Shown here: piece by piece, positions 45,704-54,460 of the stretch
How the letters are laid out: every line of letters begins with the position of its first letter
How positions within the stretch are numbered: the stretch's first letter is position 1
From: Bacteroidaceae bacterium
Lineage (GTDB): Bacteria; Bacteroidota; Bacteroidia; Bacteroidales; Bacteroidaceae
Length of the DNA stretch: 64,000 nucleotides
Direction of reading: 5' to 3'
Assembly: GCA_017379075.1 (NCBI GenBank)
Contig: JAFNXL010000005.1
Span: forward strand, 1 to 64,000
Translations under genes and position numbers: made by a program
Notes under the pieces: generated by a model
What the model was told of the DNA's origin: nothing
The model's input: only the letters and a program-made list of their open reading frames with translations
Database searches by the model: none

Positions 45704-46573
45704 ATGGAGACTCTTTTCATACACTGGAACCCCGATGTCATAGCCATCGACCTGGGCATTCTGGCCATCAGATGGTATTCGCTCTGCTGGTGTCTGGGCC
45801 TGGCTGCCGTATACCTGCTCATGCACAAGCTCTACAAGCAGCAGCGCATCAGCGAAGAGCAGTTCGAACCCATGTTCATGTACTGCTTCATCGGAATTCT
45901 GGCGGGCGCCCGCCTGGGCCACTGCCTGTTCTACGAGCCAGACTACTTCCTGTCCCACCCCGTTGAGATGCTGTTGCCCATCAAGGAAACGGCCAATCCG
46001 GAACGCTGGACATCGTGGCTGATGTGGGTTCCCACCGGAAACGAACAGACCCATTGGGCCATGACCGGCTACGAGGGACTGGCCAGCCACGGCGGAACTC
46101 TGGGACTGATGATTGCCCTTTGGTTCTATGCGCGAAAGGTGAAGCTCAACTTTACCCATGTGCTTGACAATGTGGCCATAGTGACCCCAATTTGCGCCTT
46201 TGCCATCCGAATGGGCAACCTCATGAACAGCGAGATCATTGGCCGCCCCACCGATGTGCCCTGGGCATTCATCTTCGAGCGCGTGGACCAATTGCCCCGC
46301 CATCCCGGCCAGCTCTACGAGGCGCTGTGCTATGCCGCCTTCTTCTTCGTGGGCTGGTATTTCTACCGCAAACGCCCCACGCTTGTGGGCACAGGCTTCT
46401 TCTTCGGCCTCTGCCTGTTCCTCATCTTCCTGAGCCGCATCTTCGTTGAATACACCAAGGAAAACCAGGTGGACTTCGAGAGCGGAATGCTCTTCAACAT
46501 GGGCCAGTTGCTCAGCGTACCCTTCGTGCTGCTGGGAACCTATTGCATGTGGAAGGGCATAAAGAAAGCCTAA
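45704..46573 (+). CDS. lgt: Prolipoprotein diacylglyceryl transferase
   Basis: 289 residues, integral inner-membrane enzyme that moves a diacylglyceryl group from phosphatidylglycerol to the lipobox Cys, the first step in lipoprotein maturation. About seven membrane helices. Signature 'ASHGGTLGLMIALW' and 'RMGNLMNSEIIGRPTDVPWAFIF' (with the essential Arg and Asn), then 'RHPGQLYEALCY'. It acts on the lipoproteins encoded in this window (OmpA-type, Sel1, GH20). A weak hairpin follows. Confidence 0.95.
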   Translation: METLFIHWNPDVIAIDLGILAIRWYSLCWCLGLAAVYLLMHKLYKQQRISEEQFEPMFMYCFIGILAGARLGHCLFYEPDYFLSHPVEMLLPIKETANPERWTSWLMWVPTGNEQTHWAMTGYEGLASHGGTLGLMIALWFYARKVKLNFTHVLDNVAIVTPICAFAIRMGNLMNSEIIGRPTDVPWAFIFERVDQLPRHPGQLYEALCYAAFFFVGWYFYRKRPTLVGTGFFFGLCLFLIFLSRIFVEYTKENQVDFESGMLFNMGQLLSVPFVLLGTYCMWKGIKKA

Positions 46574-46585
46574 ACAGATTAAATG

Positions 46586-46628
46586 GAGATAATGGGAGAG
46601 CCGCCCAATCGGTCTTCCCCATTATCTT
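46586..46628 (+). terminator. Hairpin after lgt
   Basis: AGATAATGGG (46587-46596) pairs with CCCATTATCT (46618-46627); no T-run follows, so it may only attenuate transcription or stabilise RNA ends. Confidence 0.35.
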
Positions 46629-46678
46629 CCCCTCATATACCAACCTTTATCTGCTTGAACAAAAAAACACCCGCTATC

Positions 46679-47929
46679 ATGAAAACAACCCGCATCAGCA
46701 CCCTTTTGCTGGCCTGCTTGTTAGGCACAGCCCCACTGAAAGCCCAGAACTATGACGAGACCAAGGTTCCCGTCTACACCCTTCCCCATCTGCTCACCGC
46801 AGCGGACGGCACACCCGTAACCACCGCCAAGCAATGGAGAAAACAGCGCCGGCCAGAACTGCTGGAACTCCTCGCCACACACGGATACGGCCACACACCG
46901 CAAGAGCAGATTGCGGTAAAGCACGAAGTCATACAGGAAAACCCGCAGGCGCTCGGCGGACGCGCCACACAACAGCAAGTCAAGTTCACCTTCAGCGGAC
47001 AGGGAAAGACCATCGAAGCCCTGCTGCTGGTCTATTACCCCAACCAGCGCAAAGGCAAAGTGCCCGTCTTTATCTGCTACAATTTCAAGGGCAACCACAG
47101 CACCAGCACAGACGAGCAGATTCTCTACTCGCCCTATTTTGAACAACTCCCCAACCGCCAAGACCCCATTCTTGTACGCGGAAACCAGTCGTCCCGATGG
47201 TCCATACCCCTTATCATAGACCGCGGATACGCCGTAGCCACCATGTGCTACCATGACATATACCCCGACCACAAACAAGGCGAGAGCGAGAGCGTTCTCT
47301 CCCTCTTCCCCGCCGACACCTACGGCAAGCCAGACAGTTGGCAAGCGCTGGGCGCATGGGCTTGGGGCAGCAGCCGCATTGCCGACTGGGTGGAACGCCA
47401 GCCATGGGCCAACAAGAAACAGCTCGCCATCATGGGCCACTCGCGCCAGGGCAAGGCAGCCCTTTGGGCCGGAGCGCAGGACGAGCGCTTCCAGGTGGTC
47501 ATCTCCAATAACTCCGGTTGCGGAGGCGCAGCCCTCTCTCGCCGCGAATTCGGCGAGACCGTGGCCAAGATAAACAGCTCGTTCCCCCACTGGTTCTGCC
47601 GCAACTTCGCCAGCTATGGCAAACGCGTAACCGATCTCCCCTTTGACCAGCACACCCTCCTGGCCATGGTGGCGCCACGCCATCTCTATGTAGCCAGCGC
47701 AGAACAAGACCAATGGGCCGACCCCCGAGGCGAGTTCATGGCCACCTATGAGGTGGGACCCGTCTATGAACTCTTCGGCATGGAAGGCCTGCCATCGCCC
47801 ATCATGCCCGACATCCACCGTCCCATGATGACCGATGTGGGCTACCACTACCGGGCCGGCAAGCACGACGTAACCGAGTACGACTGGGCACGCTATCTCG
47901 ATTTCTGCGACAAAGTTTTTGAGCGATGA
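46679..47929 (+). CDS. CE15-type glucuronoyl esterase (secreted)
   Basis: 416 residues with a signal peptide (about 1-23, 'STLLLACLLGTAPLKAQ'). An alpha/beta hydrolase of carbohydrate esterase family 15, which cleaves ester bonds between lignin alcohols and 4-O-methylglucuronic acid on xylan. The nucleophilic Ser is in 'IMGHSRQGKAALWAGAQDERF'; the family more often has GCSR, so a His replaces Cys, a variant I believe is also known. The likely catalytic His is in 'YRAGKHDVTEYDW', near the C-terminus. 'YVASAEQDQWADPRGEF' is typical. The ATG at 46679 gives a proper signal peptide; the frame from 46583 does not. Points to use of plant cell-wall xylan. Confidence 0.87.
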   Translation: MKTTRISTLLLACLLGTAPLKAQNYDETKVPVYTLPHLLTAADGTPVTTAKQWRKQRRPELLELLATHGYGHTPQEQIAVKHEVIQENPQALGGRATQQQVKFTFSGQGKTIEALLLVYYPNQRKGKVPVFICYNFKGNHSTSTDEQILYSPYFEQLPNRQDPILVRGNQSSRWSIPLIIDRGYAVATMCYHDIYPDHKQGESESVLSLFPADTYGKPDSWQALGAWAWGSSRIADWVERQPWANKKQLAIMGHSRQGKAALWAGAQDERFQVVISNNSGCGGAALSRREFGETVAKINSSFPHWFCRNFASYGKRVTDLPFDQHTLLAMVAPRHLYVASAEQDQWADPRGEFMATYEVGPVYELFGMEGLPSPIMPDIHRPMMTDVGYHYRAGKHDVTEYDWARYLDFCDKVFER

Positions 47930-47978
47930 GCAATGAGTTGTGAGCCATGAGCAATGGGTCTCATGGCTCGCAACTCAT
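47926..47978. repeat. 7-bp repeat run and long hairpin at the end of the CE15 gene
   Basis: Heptamers ATGAGCA, ATGAGTT, GTGAGCC, ATGAGCA, ATGGGTC run from 47926, the first overlapping the TGA stop. 47933-47951 then pairs with 47960-47978 (19 bp with one G.U pair). There is no T-run, but the position between converging genes suits a terminator or RNA-end stabiliser. Confidence 0.6.
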
Positions 47979-47980
47979 GA

Positions 47981-48736
47981 TCAAATCCTCTCCAGCAGAA
48001 GCAGCGTCATGAAGCCCAGCAACAGGGCGTATGTGGCCTGCTTCTGGTAGCCGTGGGCATGGGTTTCGGGAATCATCTCGTCCGATGTCACATACAGCAT
48101 GGCACCGCCGGCAAAGCCCAGCATCACGGGCAGCATGGCGGCCGATACCGTGCCCAAGGCAAAGCCCATCCAAACGCCCACAACCTCCAGCAGACCGATG
48201 GACAGCGCAATGAAGAACGTGCGCATCACGCTCACACCAGCCACCAGCAGCGGCGCAATGATGACCATACCCTCGGGGATGTTCTGCAGGCTCAGACCCA
48301 GCGTAACGCCCCACGAAGCCTCCTCCTCCTCCGCGCCCGCCATGCTGACGCCCGCCGCAATGCCCTCGGGCAACTTGTGCAAGGCAATGGCCATGACAAA
48401 GAGCATCACACGACTCAGGCTTGTGCCCGAAGCATGACGTTCAGGGTCGAGCCCCGTAATATGATGCAGATGGGGCGTAAGCAGGTCCAGCACGTTAAGG
48501 AACGCCGCACCGCCCATCACACCCAGCGCCACCAGCCACCACATGGAAGAACCGCCCTCCTCAAAGGCGGGCACAATAAGCCCCAGCGTGCTGGCTGCCA
48601 GCATGACACCGGCACAATAGCCCAACACCGTATCATTCCATTTATGAGGCAACTCCTTGATGGCAAAGCCCAACAGGGAACCCAACAAGGTGGTGGCGCA
48701 CAAGGCCGCCGCACTGATCCATACATCCGTCATCAT
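47981..48736 (-). CDS. ZIP family divalent metal transporter
   Basis: 251 residues with about eight membrane helices. The paired metal-site helices carry 'ALHKLPEGIAAGVSMAG' and 'SLQNIPEGMVIIAPLLVAG', the HxxPEG and NxPEG signatures of ZupT-like ZIP importers (zinc, iron, manganese). A long cytoplasmic loop is present between helices 3 and 4 ('LTPHLHHITGLDPERHASG', His-rich), as usual. It converges with the CE15 gene and diverges from rubrerythrin. Confidence 0.9.
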   Translation of the reverse strand: MMTDVWISAAALCATTLLGSLLGFAIKELPHKWNDTVLGYCAGVMLAASTLGLIVPAFEEGGSSMWWLVALGVMGGAAFLNVLDLLTPHLHHITGLDPERHASGTSLSRVMLFVMAIALHKLPEGIAAGVSMAGAEEEEASWGVTLGLSLQNIPEGMVIIAPLLVAGVSVMRTFFIALSIGLLEVVGVWMGFALGTVSAAMLPVMLGFAGGAMLYVTSDEMIPETHAHGYQKQATYALLLGFMTLLLLERI

Positions 48737-48806
48737 ATTCCGTATCCTTTTTTATAATGTTTACCATGCAAAGTTAGGAGTTTTTTTTCTTTTTCAAGAC
48801 AAAATA

Positions 48807-48838
48807 TTTGCTCCGACAATGATAATTAATTATCTTTG
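48807..48838 (+). promoter_or_regulatory. Full-consensus promoter for rubrerythrin
   Basis: TTTG (48807-48810), exactly 20 bp, TATCTTTG (48831-48838), both boxes perfect, 44 bp before the ATG. One of the strongest-looking promoters in the window. Confidence 0.82.
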
Positions 48839-48882
48839 TGTGGATTTTTAAACAACATTTACAATTTTAACTCTAAAAAATT

Positions 48883-49422
48883 ATGGCAACAAAGTATTCA
48901 GGAACCCAGACCGAGAAGAATCTGGAAGCCGCTTTCGCAGGCGAGAGCATGGCACGCAACAAGTATACCTATTTTGCATCTGTAGCCAAGAAGCAGGGAT
49001 TTGAGCAGATTGCCGAGCTGTTCCAAAAGACAGCCGACAACGAGAAGGAACACGCCAAGCTGTGGTTCAAGGAGCTCAACGGCATCGGCGATACCGCCCA
49101 GAACCTGGGAGCTGCCGCAGACGGCGAGAACTATGAGTGGACCGACATGTATGCCAGCTTTGCCAAGACCGCCGAGGAAGAAGGATTCCCCGAACTGGCT
49201 GCCCGTTTCCGTCTGGTAGCCGCCATTGAGAAGCGTCACGAAGAGCGCTACCGCGCCCTGCTGAAGAACGTGGAGACCGCCGAGGTATTCGCCCGCAGCG
49301 AGGTGAAGGTATGGGAATGCCGCAACTGCGGTCACATCGTAGTGGGTACCAACGCCCCCGAACTGTGTCCCACCTGTCTGCACCCCAAGGCTTACTTCGA
49401 GCTGCACACAGACAACTTTTAA
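48883..49422 (+). CDS. rbr: Rubrerythrin
   Basis: 179 residues, peroxide reductase of anaerobes. A four-helix ferritin-like domain (about 1-135) carries the di-iron ligands: '[20 protein letters not shown]', '[15 protein letters not shown]' and '[20 protein letters not shown]'. A C-terminal rubredoxin-type iron centre follows with 'WECRNCG' and '[13 protein letters not shown]'. Reduces hydrogen peroxide with NAD(P)H-derived electrons. Monocistronic, with a perfect promoter and a strong terminator. Confidence 0.96.
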   Translation: MATKYSGTQTEKNLEAAFAGESMARNKYTYFASVAKKQGFEQIAELFQKTADNEKEHAKLWFKELNGIGDTAQNLGAAADGENYEWTDMYASFAKTAEEEGFPELAARFRLVAAIEKRHEERYRALLKNVETAEVFARSEVKVWECRNCGHIVVGTNAPELCPTCLHPKAYFELHTDNF

Positions 49423-49450
49423 TCCGCGAACAAGAGTTCAGAAATAGAGC

Positions 49451-49486
49451 AGGGGAGGAGCCAACCGGTTCCTCCCCCTTTTTTTC
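49451..49486 (+). terminator. Intrinsic terminator of rbr
   Basis: GGGGAGGA pairs with TCCTCCCC (with an inner CC/GG pair) and is followed by seven or more T residues. I see nothing in 49487-49595. Confidence 0.88.
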
Positions 49487-49595
49487 TTTATTATATTCCT
49501 CAAAAAGCTGGAGCGCAGCAACACCATATTTCGCTGTTTGCGAAAGGAAAACCGCAGGCGCTGACTGCACGCCCCCTCCTAAACAGAGCAACGGC

Positions 49596-51458
49596 CTATG
49601 GGATATTGACCGTTTCGGTGAAGAGACGGGTCTTGCGGGCGGGTCTGATGCCCACGGCGCTGATGGTGCAGGCCTCCTTAATCATCAGCGTATCCGTGTA
49701 GAGAGGCGATGCGGCGGTGGGTTCGGATCCGTCAAGCGTATAATGGATGGGGCAGTTGTCTATGGTCTTGAATGCCACCTTCACCACACCCGCAGTGCTG
49801 TCTGGGACAAGGTTGGCGGTGATGTCGAATGCGTGGCCGGCATAGTTGTACTGTTTCAAGTCGTAGAGCTGTGCCATGCGTGGCAATCGGCTGAGGAAGC
49901 ATTCGTAGTTCCTCTTGTCAGCGCTGCTCCACTGTATTTCAGAAAGAGCGGCCAGACGGGGCAACAGCATGTATTCGGCATATCTGAAGGTGGAGATGTA
50001 CTCTGTCCAGAGGTTGGCTTGTACGCCCACAATGTATTTCTGCTCTTCGGCGCTCAGCATCTTGGGCATGGGCTCATAGCCGTACACACGCTCCAATGGC
50101 AGTCTTCCGCCAATGGCGAGAGGTTCATTCTTTGTGTCATAGGACTGGTAGTAGTCGAAATAGAGATAGGTGTGGGGGGTCATGATGGCCTTGTGCTTCT
50201 GGCGTGCCGCCTCGATACCACCTTCCTCGCCACGCCATGACATCACCGTGGCGTTGGGAGCAAGTCCGCCTTGAAGAATCTCGTCCCAACCGATAATTTG
50301 GCGTCCCTTGCTGTTGAGGAACTTTTCGGCATGGTTGATGACAAAGCTCTGGAGATATTCCTCTGCGCTGTGCTTCTCGTCGCCCTTGATGCCGAGCGCC
50401 TTGATGCGAGCCTGGCATTTGGGACAGCTCTCCCAACGTGTCTTGGGGCATTCGTCACCACCTACATGGATATATTCCGAGGGGAAGATTTCCACAATCT
50501 CGCCCAGCACGTCCTCGATGAACTTCAGTGTGGCGTCGTTTCCGGCGCAGAGCACATCTTTGGAAACGCCCCAATGGCACCAAACTTCGTATGGACCACC
50601 AGTACATCCCAGTTCGGGATAGGCATGCAGGGCACTCAACATGTGGCCGGGCATGTCAATTTCAGGAATGACGGTGATGTAGCGCTCGGCGGCGTATGCC
50701 ACAATCTCCTTTGCCTGCTCCTGGGTATAGAATCCGCCGTGGGGCTTGCCGTCATATTTGCCGGTTCTGCCAATGACTGTCTCTTTGCGCATGGAACCCT
50801 TTTCGGTGAGCAGGGGGCGGCACTTGATTTCGATACGCCATCCCTGGTCTTCGCTCAGGTGCCAGTGGAACCGGTTGATGTTGTGCATGGCAAGCATGTC
50901 AATGAAGCGCTTTACGGAATCGAGCTCAATATAGTGGCGAGATACGTCCAACATTCCACCACGGTAGTTGAAGCGTGGTGCATCGTTGATCTCGACGGCT
51001 GGTAGCGCCACCTTTTCACCCTGAACAACGGGCAGAGACTTGCGCAGTGTCTGGATTCCGTAGAACACTCCGGCTTCCGATCCGCCGCTGATGACCACGT
51101 TGTCAGAGGTAACCTTCAGCATGTACCCCTCGGGCTTCTCTTTGTTTTCCTCCACTTTCAGAATGATTCCCTTTCCCTCTGTTCCGACGGTGGGAGCGAG
51201 GGCGATTCCGGTCTTCTCCTTCACGTATTCAGCCAGAAAGTTGGCATTGTTCTGCATCTTTTCGTTGCCCTCAGGATAGATTACCGGGGTTCCTTCCGCC
51301 AATACGAATTTTCCCTTTTCCGCCAGCTGGATGTCCAACGGCATGGGGATAATCTGGTAGTTCGCTTCCTTCAACTCCGTGCAGGAGAACATCATCAGTC
51401 CAGCCACAAAGAAGCCAATAAGGCCAAACAGTTTGTCTTTCAGTTTCATGTCAGTCAA
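49596..51458 (-). CDS. Beta-N-acetylhexosaminidase (GH20), lipoprotein
   Basis: 620 residues. A lipoprotein signal ends 'GLMMFSC' (Cys near 26). Residues about 35-160 are the GH20b domain. The catalytic barrel (about 165-510) opens 'RFNYRGGMLDVSRHYI', and the Asp-Glu catalytic pair is in 'HVGGDECPKTRWE'. The C-terminus holds a small domain with 'YTLDGSEPTAASPLYT', a chitobiase-type motif. Removes terminal GlcNAc/GalNAc from glycans such as mucin or host N-glycans, in the periplasm or on the outer membrane. Runs alone on the minus strand, downstream of mutS and a gene remnant. Confidence 0.93.
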   Translation of the reverse strand: MTDMKLKDKLFGLIGFFVAGLMMFSCTELKEANYQIIPMPLDIQLAEKGKFVLAEGTPVIYPEGNEKMQNNANFLAEYVKEKTGIALAPTVGTEGKGIILKVEENKEKPEGYMLKVTSDNVVISGGSEAGVFYGIQTLRKSLPVVQGEKVALPAVEINDAPRFNYRGGMLDVSRHYIELDSVKRFIDMLAMHNINRFHWHLSEDQGWRIEIKCRPLLTEKGSMRKETVIGRTGKYDGKPHGGFYTQEQAKEIVAYAAERYITVIPEIDMPGHMLSALHAYPELGCTGGPYEVWCHWGVSKDVLCAGNDATLKFIEDVLGEIVEIFPSEYIHVGGDECPKTRWESCPKCQARIKALGIKGDEKHSAEEYLQSFVINHAEKFLNSKGRQIIGWDEILQGGLAPNATVMSWRGEEGGIEAARQKHKAIMTPHTYLYFDYYQSYDTKNEPLAIGGRLPLERVYGYEPMPKMLSAEEQKYIVGVQANLWTEYISTFRYAEYMLLPRLAALSEIQWSSADKRNYECFLSRLPRMAQLYDLKQYNYAGHAFDITANLVPDSTAGVVKVAFKTIDNCPIHYTLDGSEPTAASPLYTDTLMIKEACTISAVGIRPARKTRLFTETVNIP

Positions 51459-51514
51459 ATTTTATCAATGAATAATTAGTGTTAAACGCTAACGGATTCT
51501 ATGCCTTGCTGCCT

Positions 51515-51625
51515 TTATCTGGTTCCGAAGATTCTGTCGCCTGCATCACCCAAGCCGGGAAGGGCTGTTACCAGAGACGGATTACGGTTGGCACGTGACG
51601 CAAACAGGATTCCGGGGAATCTCAC
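51515..51625 (-). pseudogene. Remnant resembling the C-terminus of uracil phosphoribosyltransferase (upp)
   Basis: Read on the minus strand directly after mutS, a frame of 36 residues ends '...LVTALPGLGDAGDRIFGTR' and a TAA stop. The last 15 residues match the highly conserved end of Upp (-PGLGDAGDR-FGT-). No PRPP loop or other Upp part is present in this window. A GTG overlapping the mutS stop (GTGA) could start a 36-residue peptide, but a decayed gene end is more likely. The flanking 51459-51514 holds nothing else I can name. Confidence 0.45.
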
Positions 51626-54234
51626 TTCCCCTTGACCAGTCGCTTGATTTCGCTGAGCTTGTTGAGGGCCTCAAGAGGGGTGAGGTTGTTGATGTCCAGA
51701 TGCAGCACCTCGTCACGGACCTGGCTCAGCACGGGGTCGTCCAGCTGGAAGAAACTCATCTGCACGCCGCTGTCTGGGGTTTCCGTCATGAGGGTGCCGT
51801 GGCCCACTTGGTCGGTGTCCTTGCTCTGCTCCAGCTGGTGGAGGAGGGTGTCGGCCCGTTTTACTATGCCTTGGGGCATTCCGGCAAGGCGTGCCACATG
51901 GATACCGAAGCTGTGCTCGCTACCTCCGCGCTCCAGCCTGCGCAGGAAGATGACCCTGCCCTCGGCCTCGCGCACGCTTACATTATAATTCTTTATGCGG
52001 GGGAAGCGGTTCTCCATCTCGTTGAGTTCGTGGTAATGGGTGGCAAAGAGGGTGCGTGCCCTGCCTCTGGGATGCTCGTGGATGTACTCCACAATGGCCC
52101 AGGCAATGCTGATGCCGTCGTAGGTGCTGGTGCCGCGTCCAAGCTCATCGAAGAGCACAAGAGAGCGGCCGGAGAGGTTGTTGAGAATGCTGGCGGCCTC
52201 GTTCATCTCCACCATGAAGGTGCTCTCGCCCTGGGAGATGTTGTCGCTGGCGCCAACGCGGGTGAAGATTTTGTCCACAAAACCGATGCGCGCGCTGTCG
52301 GCGGGTACAAAGCTTCCCATCTGTGCCATGAGCACAATGAGGGCAGTCTGGCGCAGAAGGGCGCTCTTACCGGCCATGTTGGGTCCGGTGATGACGATAA
52401 TCTGCTGCTTCTCCGTGTCCAGCTTCACATCGTTGGGCACATAGCGTTCGCCCACAGGCATCTGCTTCTCAATGACGGGATGGCGTCCCTGGCAAATGTC
52501 TATCACGTCGCTCTCGTCCACAACGGGGCGAATGTAGCGGTTCTCGGCGGCGCTGACGGCAAAGGAGAGCAGGCAGTCAAGCTGTGCCACCAATGCGGCG
52601 TTGGTCTGGATGGAGGTGGTGTAGCCGGCAAGCGCCTCGACCAGGGCGGCATAGAGCCGCGCTTCCAGTGCAAGGATTTTTTCCTCGGCTCCCATTATCT
52701 TTTCTTCATAGTCCTTGAGTTCCTGGGTAATGTAGCGCTCGGCATTGACCAGCGTCTGCTTGCGTATCCACTGGGGCGGCACCTGGTCCTTGTAGGTGTT
52801 GCGCACTTCCAGATAGTAGCCAAAGACATTGTTGTAGCCAATCTTGAGGCTCTGGATGCCGGTGGCCTCTGCCTCGCGCTGCTGAATCTGGAGCAGGTAG
52901 TCCTTGCCCTGATAGGCAATCTGGCGAAGCTCATCCAGCTCGGCACAGACGCCCTGGGCTATGACACCACCCTTTGCGGCAAGCAGGGGAGGGTCGGGGG
53001 TTATCTCGCGGGCAATGCGGTCGCGTATCTCCTGACAGAGGGCAAGGTTCTCGCCCATGTGACGCAGGGTGGGGTCGTCTGCCTGGCTGCAGGCTTCCTT
53101 TATGGGCGCGAGGGCCTCAAGCGCCACCCGAAGCTGCACCACATCCCGCGGAGAGACGCGGCCCACGCTGACCTTGCCCACAATGCGTTCCAGATCGCCA
53201 ATGCGCAGAAGCTGTTCCTGCACCAGCGAGCGGAGGTCGGGATGGCGGAAGAAGCAGTCCACCACGTCTTGTCGGCTACGCACCTGGGGCATATCCTTGA
53301 GAGGGAACATGACCCAGCGGCGCAACATTCGGGCGCCCATGGGAGTGATGGTCTTGTCTATGACATCGAGCAGGGAGATTCCGCCCTCGTTCATGGCACC
53401 CAGCAGTTCCAGGCTGCGGATGGTGAACTTGTCCAGCCGCACAAAGCGGTCTTCCTCAATGCGGCGAAGGGTGGTGATGTGGCCCAACTGGTTGTGCTGC
53501 GTGAGTTCCATGTATTGGAGAATTACGCCCGAGGCCACGATTCCAGCCTTGAGGTGTTCCACACCGAAGCCCTTGAGGTTCTTCACCTCGAAGTGCTTGA
53601 GGAGCTTGCCTCTGGCGGTGGACTCGGCAAAGGCCCAGTCGTCCATCTCGTAGGTGACAAAGCGGGTGCCGAAGGAGCCTTGGAACATTCCGCGCTTTCC
53701 GCGCTCAAAGAGCACCTCCTTGGGTTGGAAACTGTTCAGCAACTTGTCTGTCTGGTCTGCCGTTCCCTCGGTAACAAGGAACTCGCCCGTGCTGATGTCC
53801 AGCAAAGCCAGTCCGCACATGGAACGGCCAAAATGGACCGCCGCCAGAAAGTTGTTCTCCTTGCAGTTGAGGACGGTATCGTTCATGGCCACGCCTGGGG
53901 TCACCAGTTCTGTGATGCCTCGCTTGACCAGGGTCTTGGTAAGTTTGGGGTCTTCAAGCTGGTCGCAGATGGCCACTCTTCGGCCGGCCCTCACCAATCG
54001 GGGAAGATAGGTGTCCAGCGCATGGTAGGGAAATCCGGCCATGGCCGTGGCTGGGGCCGTACCGCCGTTGTTGCGCCGGGTAAGGGTTATGCCCAGTATC
54101 TCGCTGGCCGCCACCGCATCGTCTGCATACGTTTCATAGAAGTCGCCGCACCTGAAAAGCAGCAACGCATCGGGGTGTTGTGCCTTAAAGTCGTAAAACT
54201 GCTTCATCATGGGGGTGAGTCCGTCCTTTGCCAT
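51622..54234 (-). CDS. mutS: DNA mismatch repair protein MutS
   Basis: 870 residues. Recognises mismatches and small loops and recruits MutL. The mismatch-binding domain starts '[28 protein letters not shown]' with the conserved Phe-x-Glu reader (in 'GDFYETY' context). The connector, lever and clamp domains fill the middle. The ATPase has Walker A '[16 protein letters not shown]' and '[16 protein letters not shown]' (Walker B/signature), and a C-terminal helix pair ends '[14 protein letters not shown]'. Full length. Divergent from leuS. Confidence 0.97.
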   Translation of the reverse strand: MAKDGLTPMMKQFYDFKAQHPDALLLFRCGDFYETYADDAVAASEILGITLTRRNNGGTAPATAMAGFPYHALDTYLPRLVRAGRRVAICDQLEDPKLTKTLVKRGITELVTPGVAMNDTVLNCKENNFLAAVHFGRSMCGLALLDISTGEFLVTEGTADQTDKLLNSFQPKEVLFERGKRGMFQGSFGTRFVTYEMDDWAFAESTARGKLLKHFEVKNLKGFGVEHLKAGIVASGVILQYMELTQHNQLGHITTLRRIEEDRFVRLDKFTIRSLELLGAMNEGGISLLDVIDKTITPMGARMLRRWVMFPLKDMPQVRSRQDVVDCFFRHPDLRSLVQEQLLRIGDLERIVGKVSVGRVSPRDVVQLRVALEALAPIKEACSQADDPTLRHMGENLALCQEIRDRIAREITPDPPLLAAKGGVIAQGVCAELDELRQIAYQGKDYLLQIQQREAEATGIQSLKIGYNNVFGYYLEVRNTYKDQVPPQWIRKQTLVNAERYITQELKDYEEKIMGAEEKILALEARLYAALVEALAGYTTSIQTNAALVAQLDCLLSFAVSAAENRYIRPVVDESDVIDICQGRHPVIEKQMPVGERYVPNDVKLDTEKQQIIVITGPNMAGKSALLRQTALIVLMAQMGSFVPADSARIGFVDKIFTRVGASDNISQGESTFMVEMNEAASILNNLSGRSLVLFDELGRGTSTYDGISIAWAIVEYIHEHPRGRARTLFATHYHELNEMENRFPRIKNYNVSVREAEGRVIFLRRLERGGSEHSFGIHVARLAGMPQGIVKRADTLLHQLEQSKDTDQVGHGTLMTETPDSGVQMSFFQLDDPVLSQVRDEVLHLDINNLTPLEALNKLSEIKRLVKGK

Positions 54235-54283
54235 ATCTATAAATTTCTTGTATATTCTTTCGTTATAACTGCTGATTTACGAG

Positions 54284-54291
54284 CAAAGGTA
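54284..54291 (-). promoter_or_regulatory. -7 box for mutS
   Basis: TACCTTTG on the minus strand, a perfect TAnnTTTG, 49 bp before the mutS ATG. A TTTG occurs only 17 bp upstream, closer than the usual 19-20 bp. Confidence 0.45.
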
Positions 54292-54422
54292 CGGAAAATA
54301 AATGACACCAAAAACGATACCGTTCATAAAGTTTCACCGTTGAAACCATTCTCTTTTGCCACCTTTTTCCTTTTCCGTTCAAAAAACTTTGCGCTATGGG
54401 CATCTGATTACTTGAAATTCAT

Positions 54423-54430
54423 TATCTTTG
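54423..54430 (+). promoter_or_regulatory. -7 box for leuS
   Basis: TATCTTTG, a perfect TAnnTTTG, 30 bp before the leuS ATG. No -33 box at the usual distance. The 227-bp space between mutS and leuS holds only this and the divergent mutS -7 box. Confidence 0.5.
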
Positions 54431-54460
54431 TAGCCAAATTGAATATAAAATATCCATAAA

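Noticed and set aside
51595-54459. A 954-codon open frame on the plus strand across mutS
   Set aside because: It is the antisense shadow of mutS, which has all catalytic motifs on the minus strand. It has no recognisable domain and a composition typical of reversed codons.
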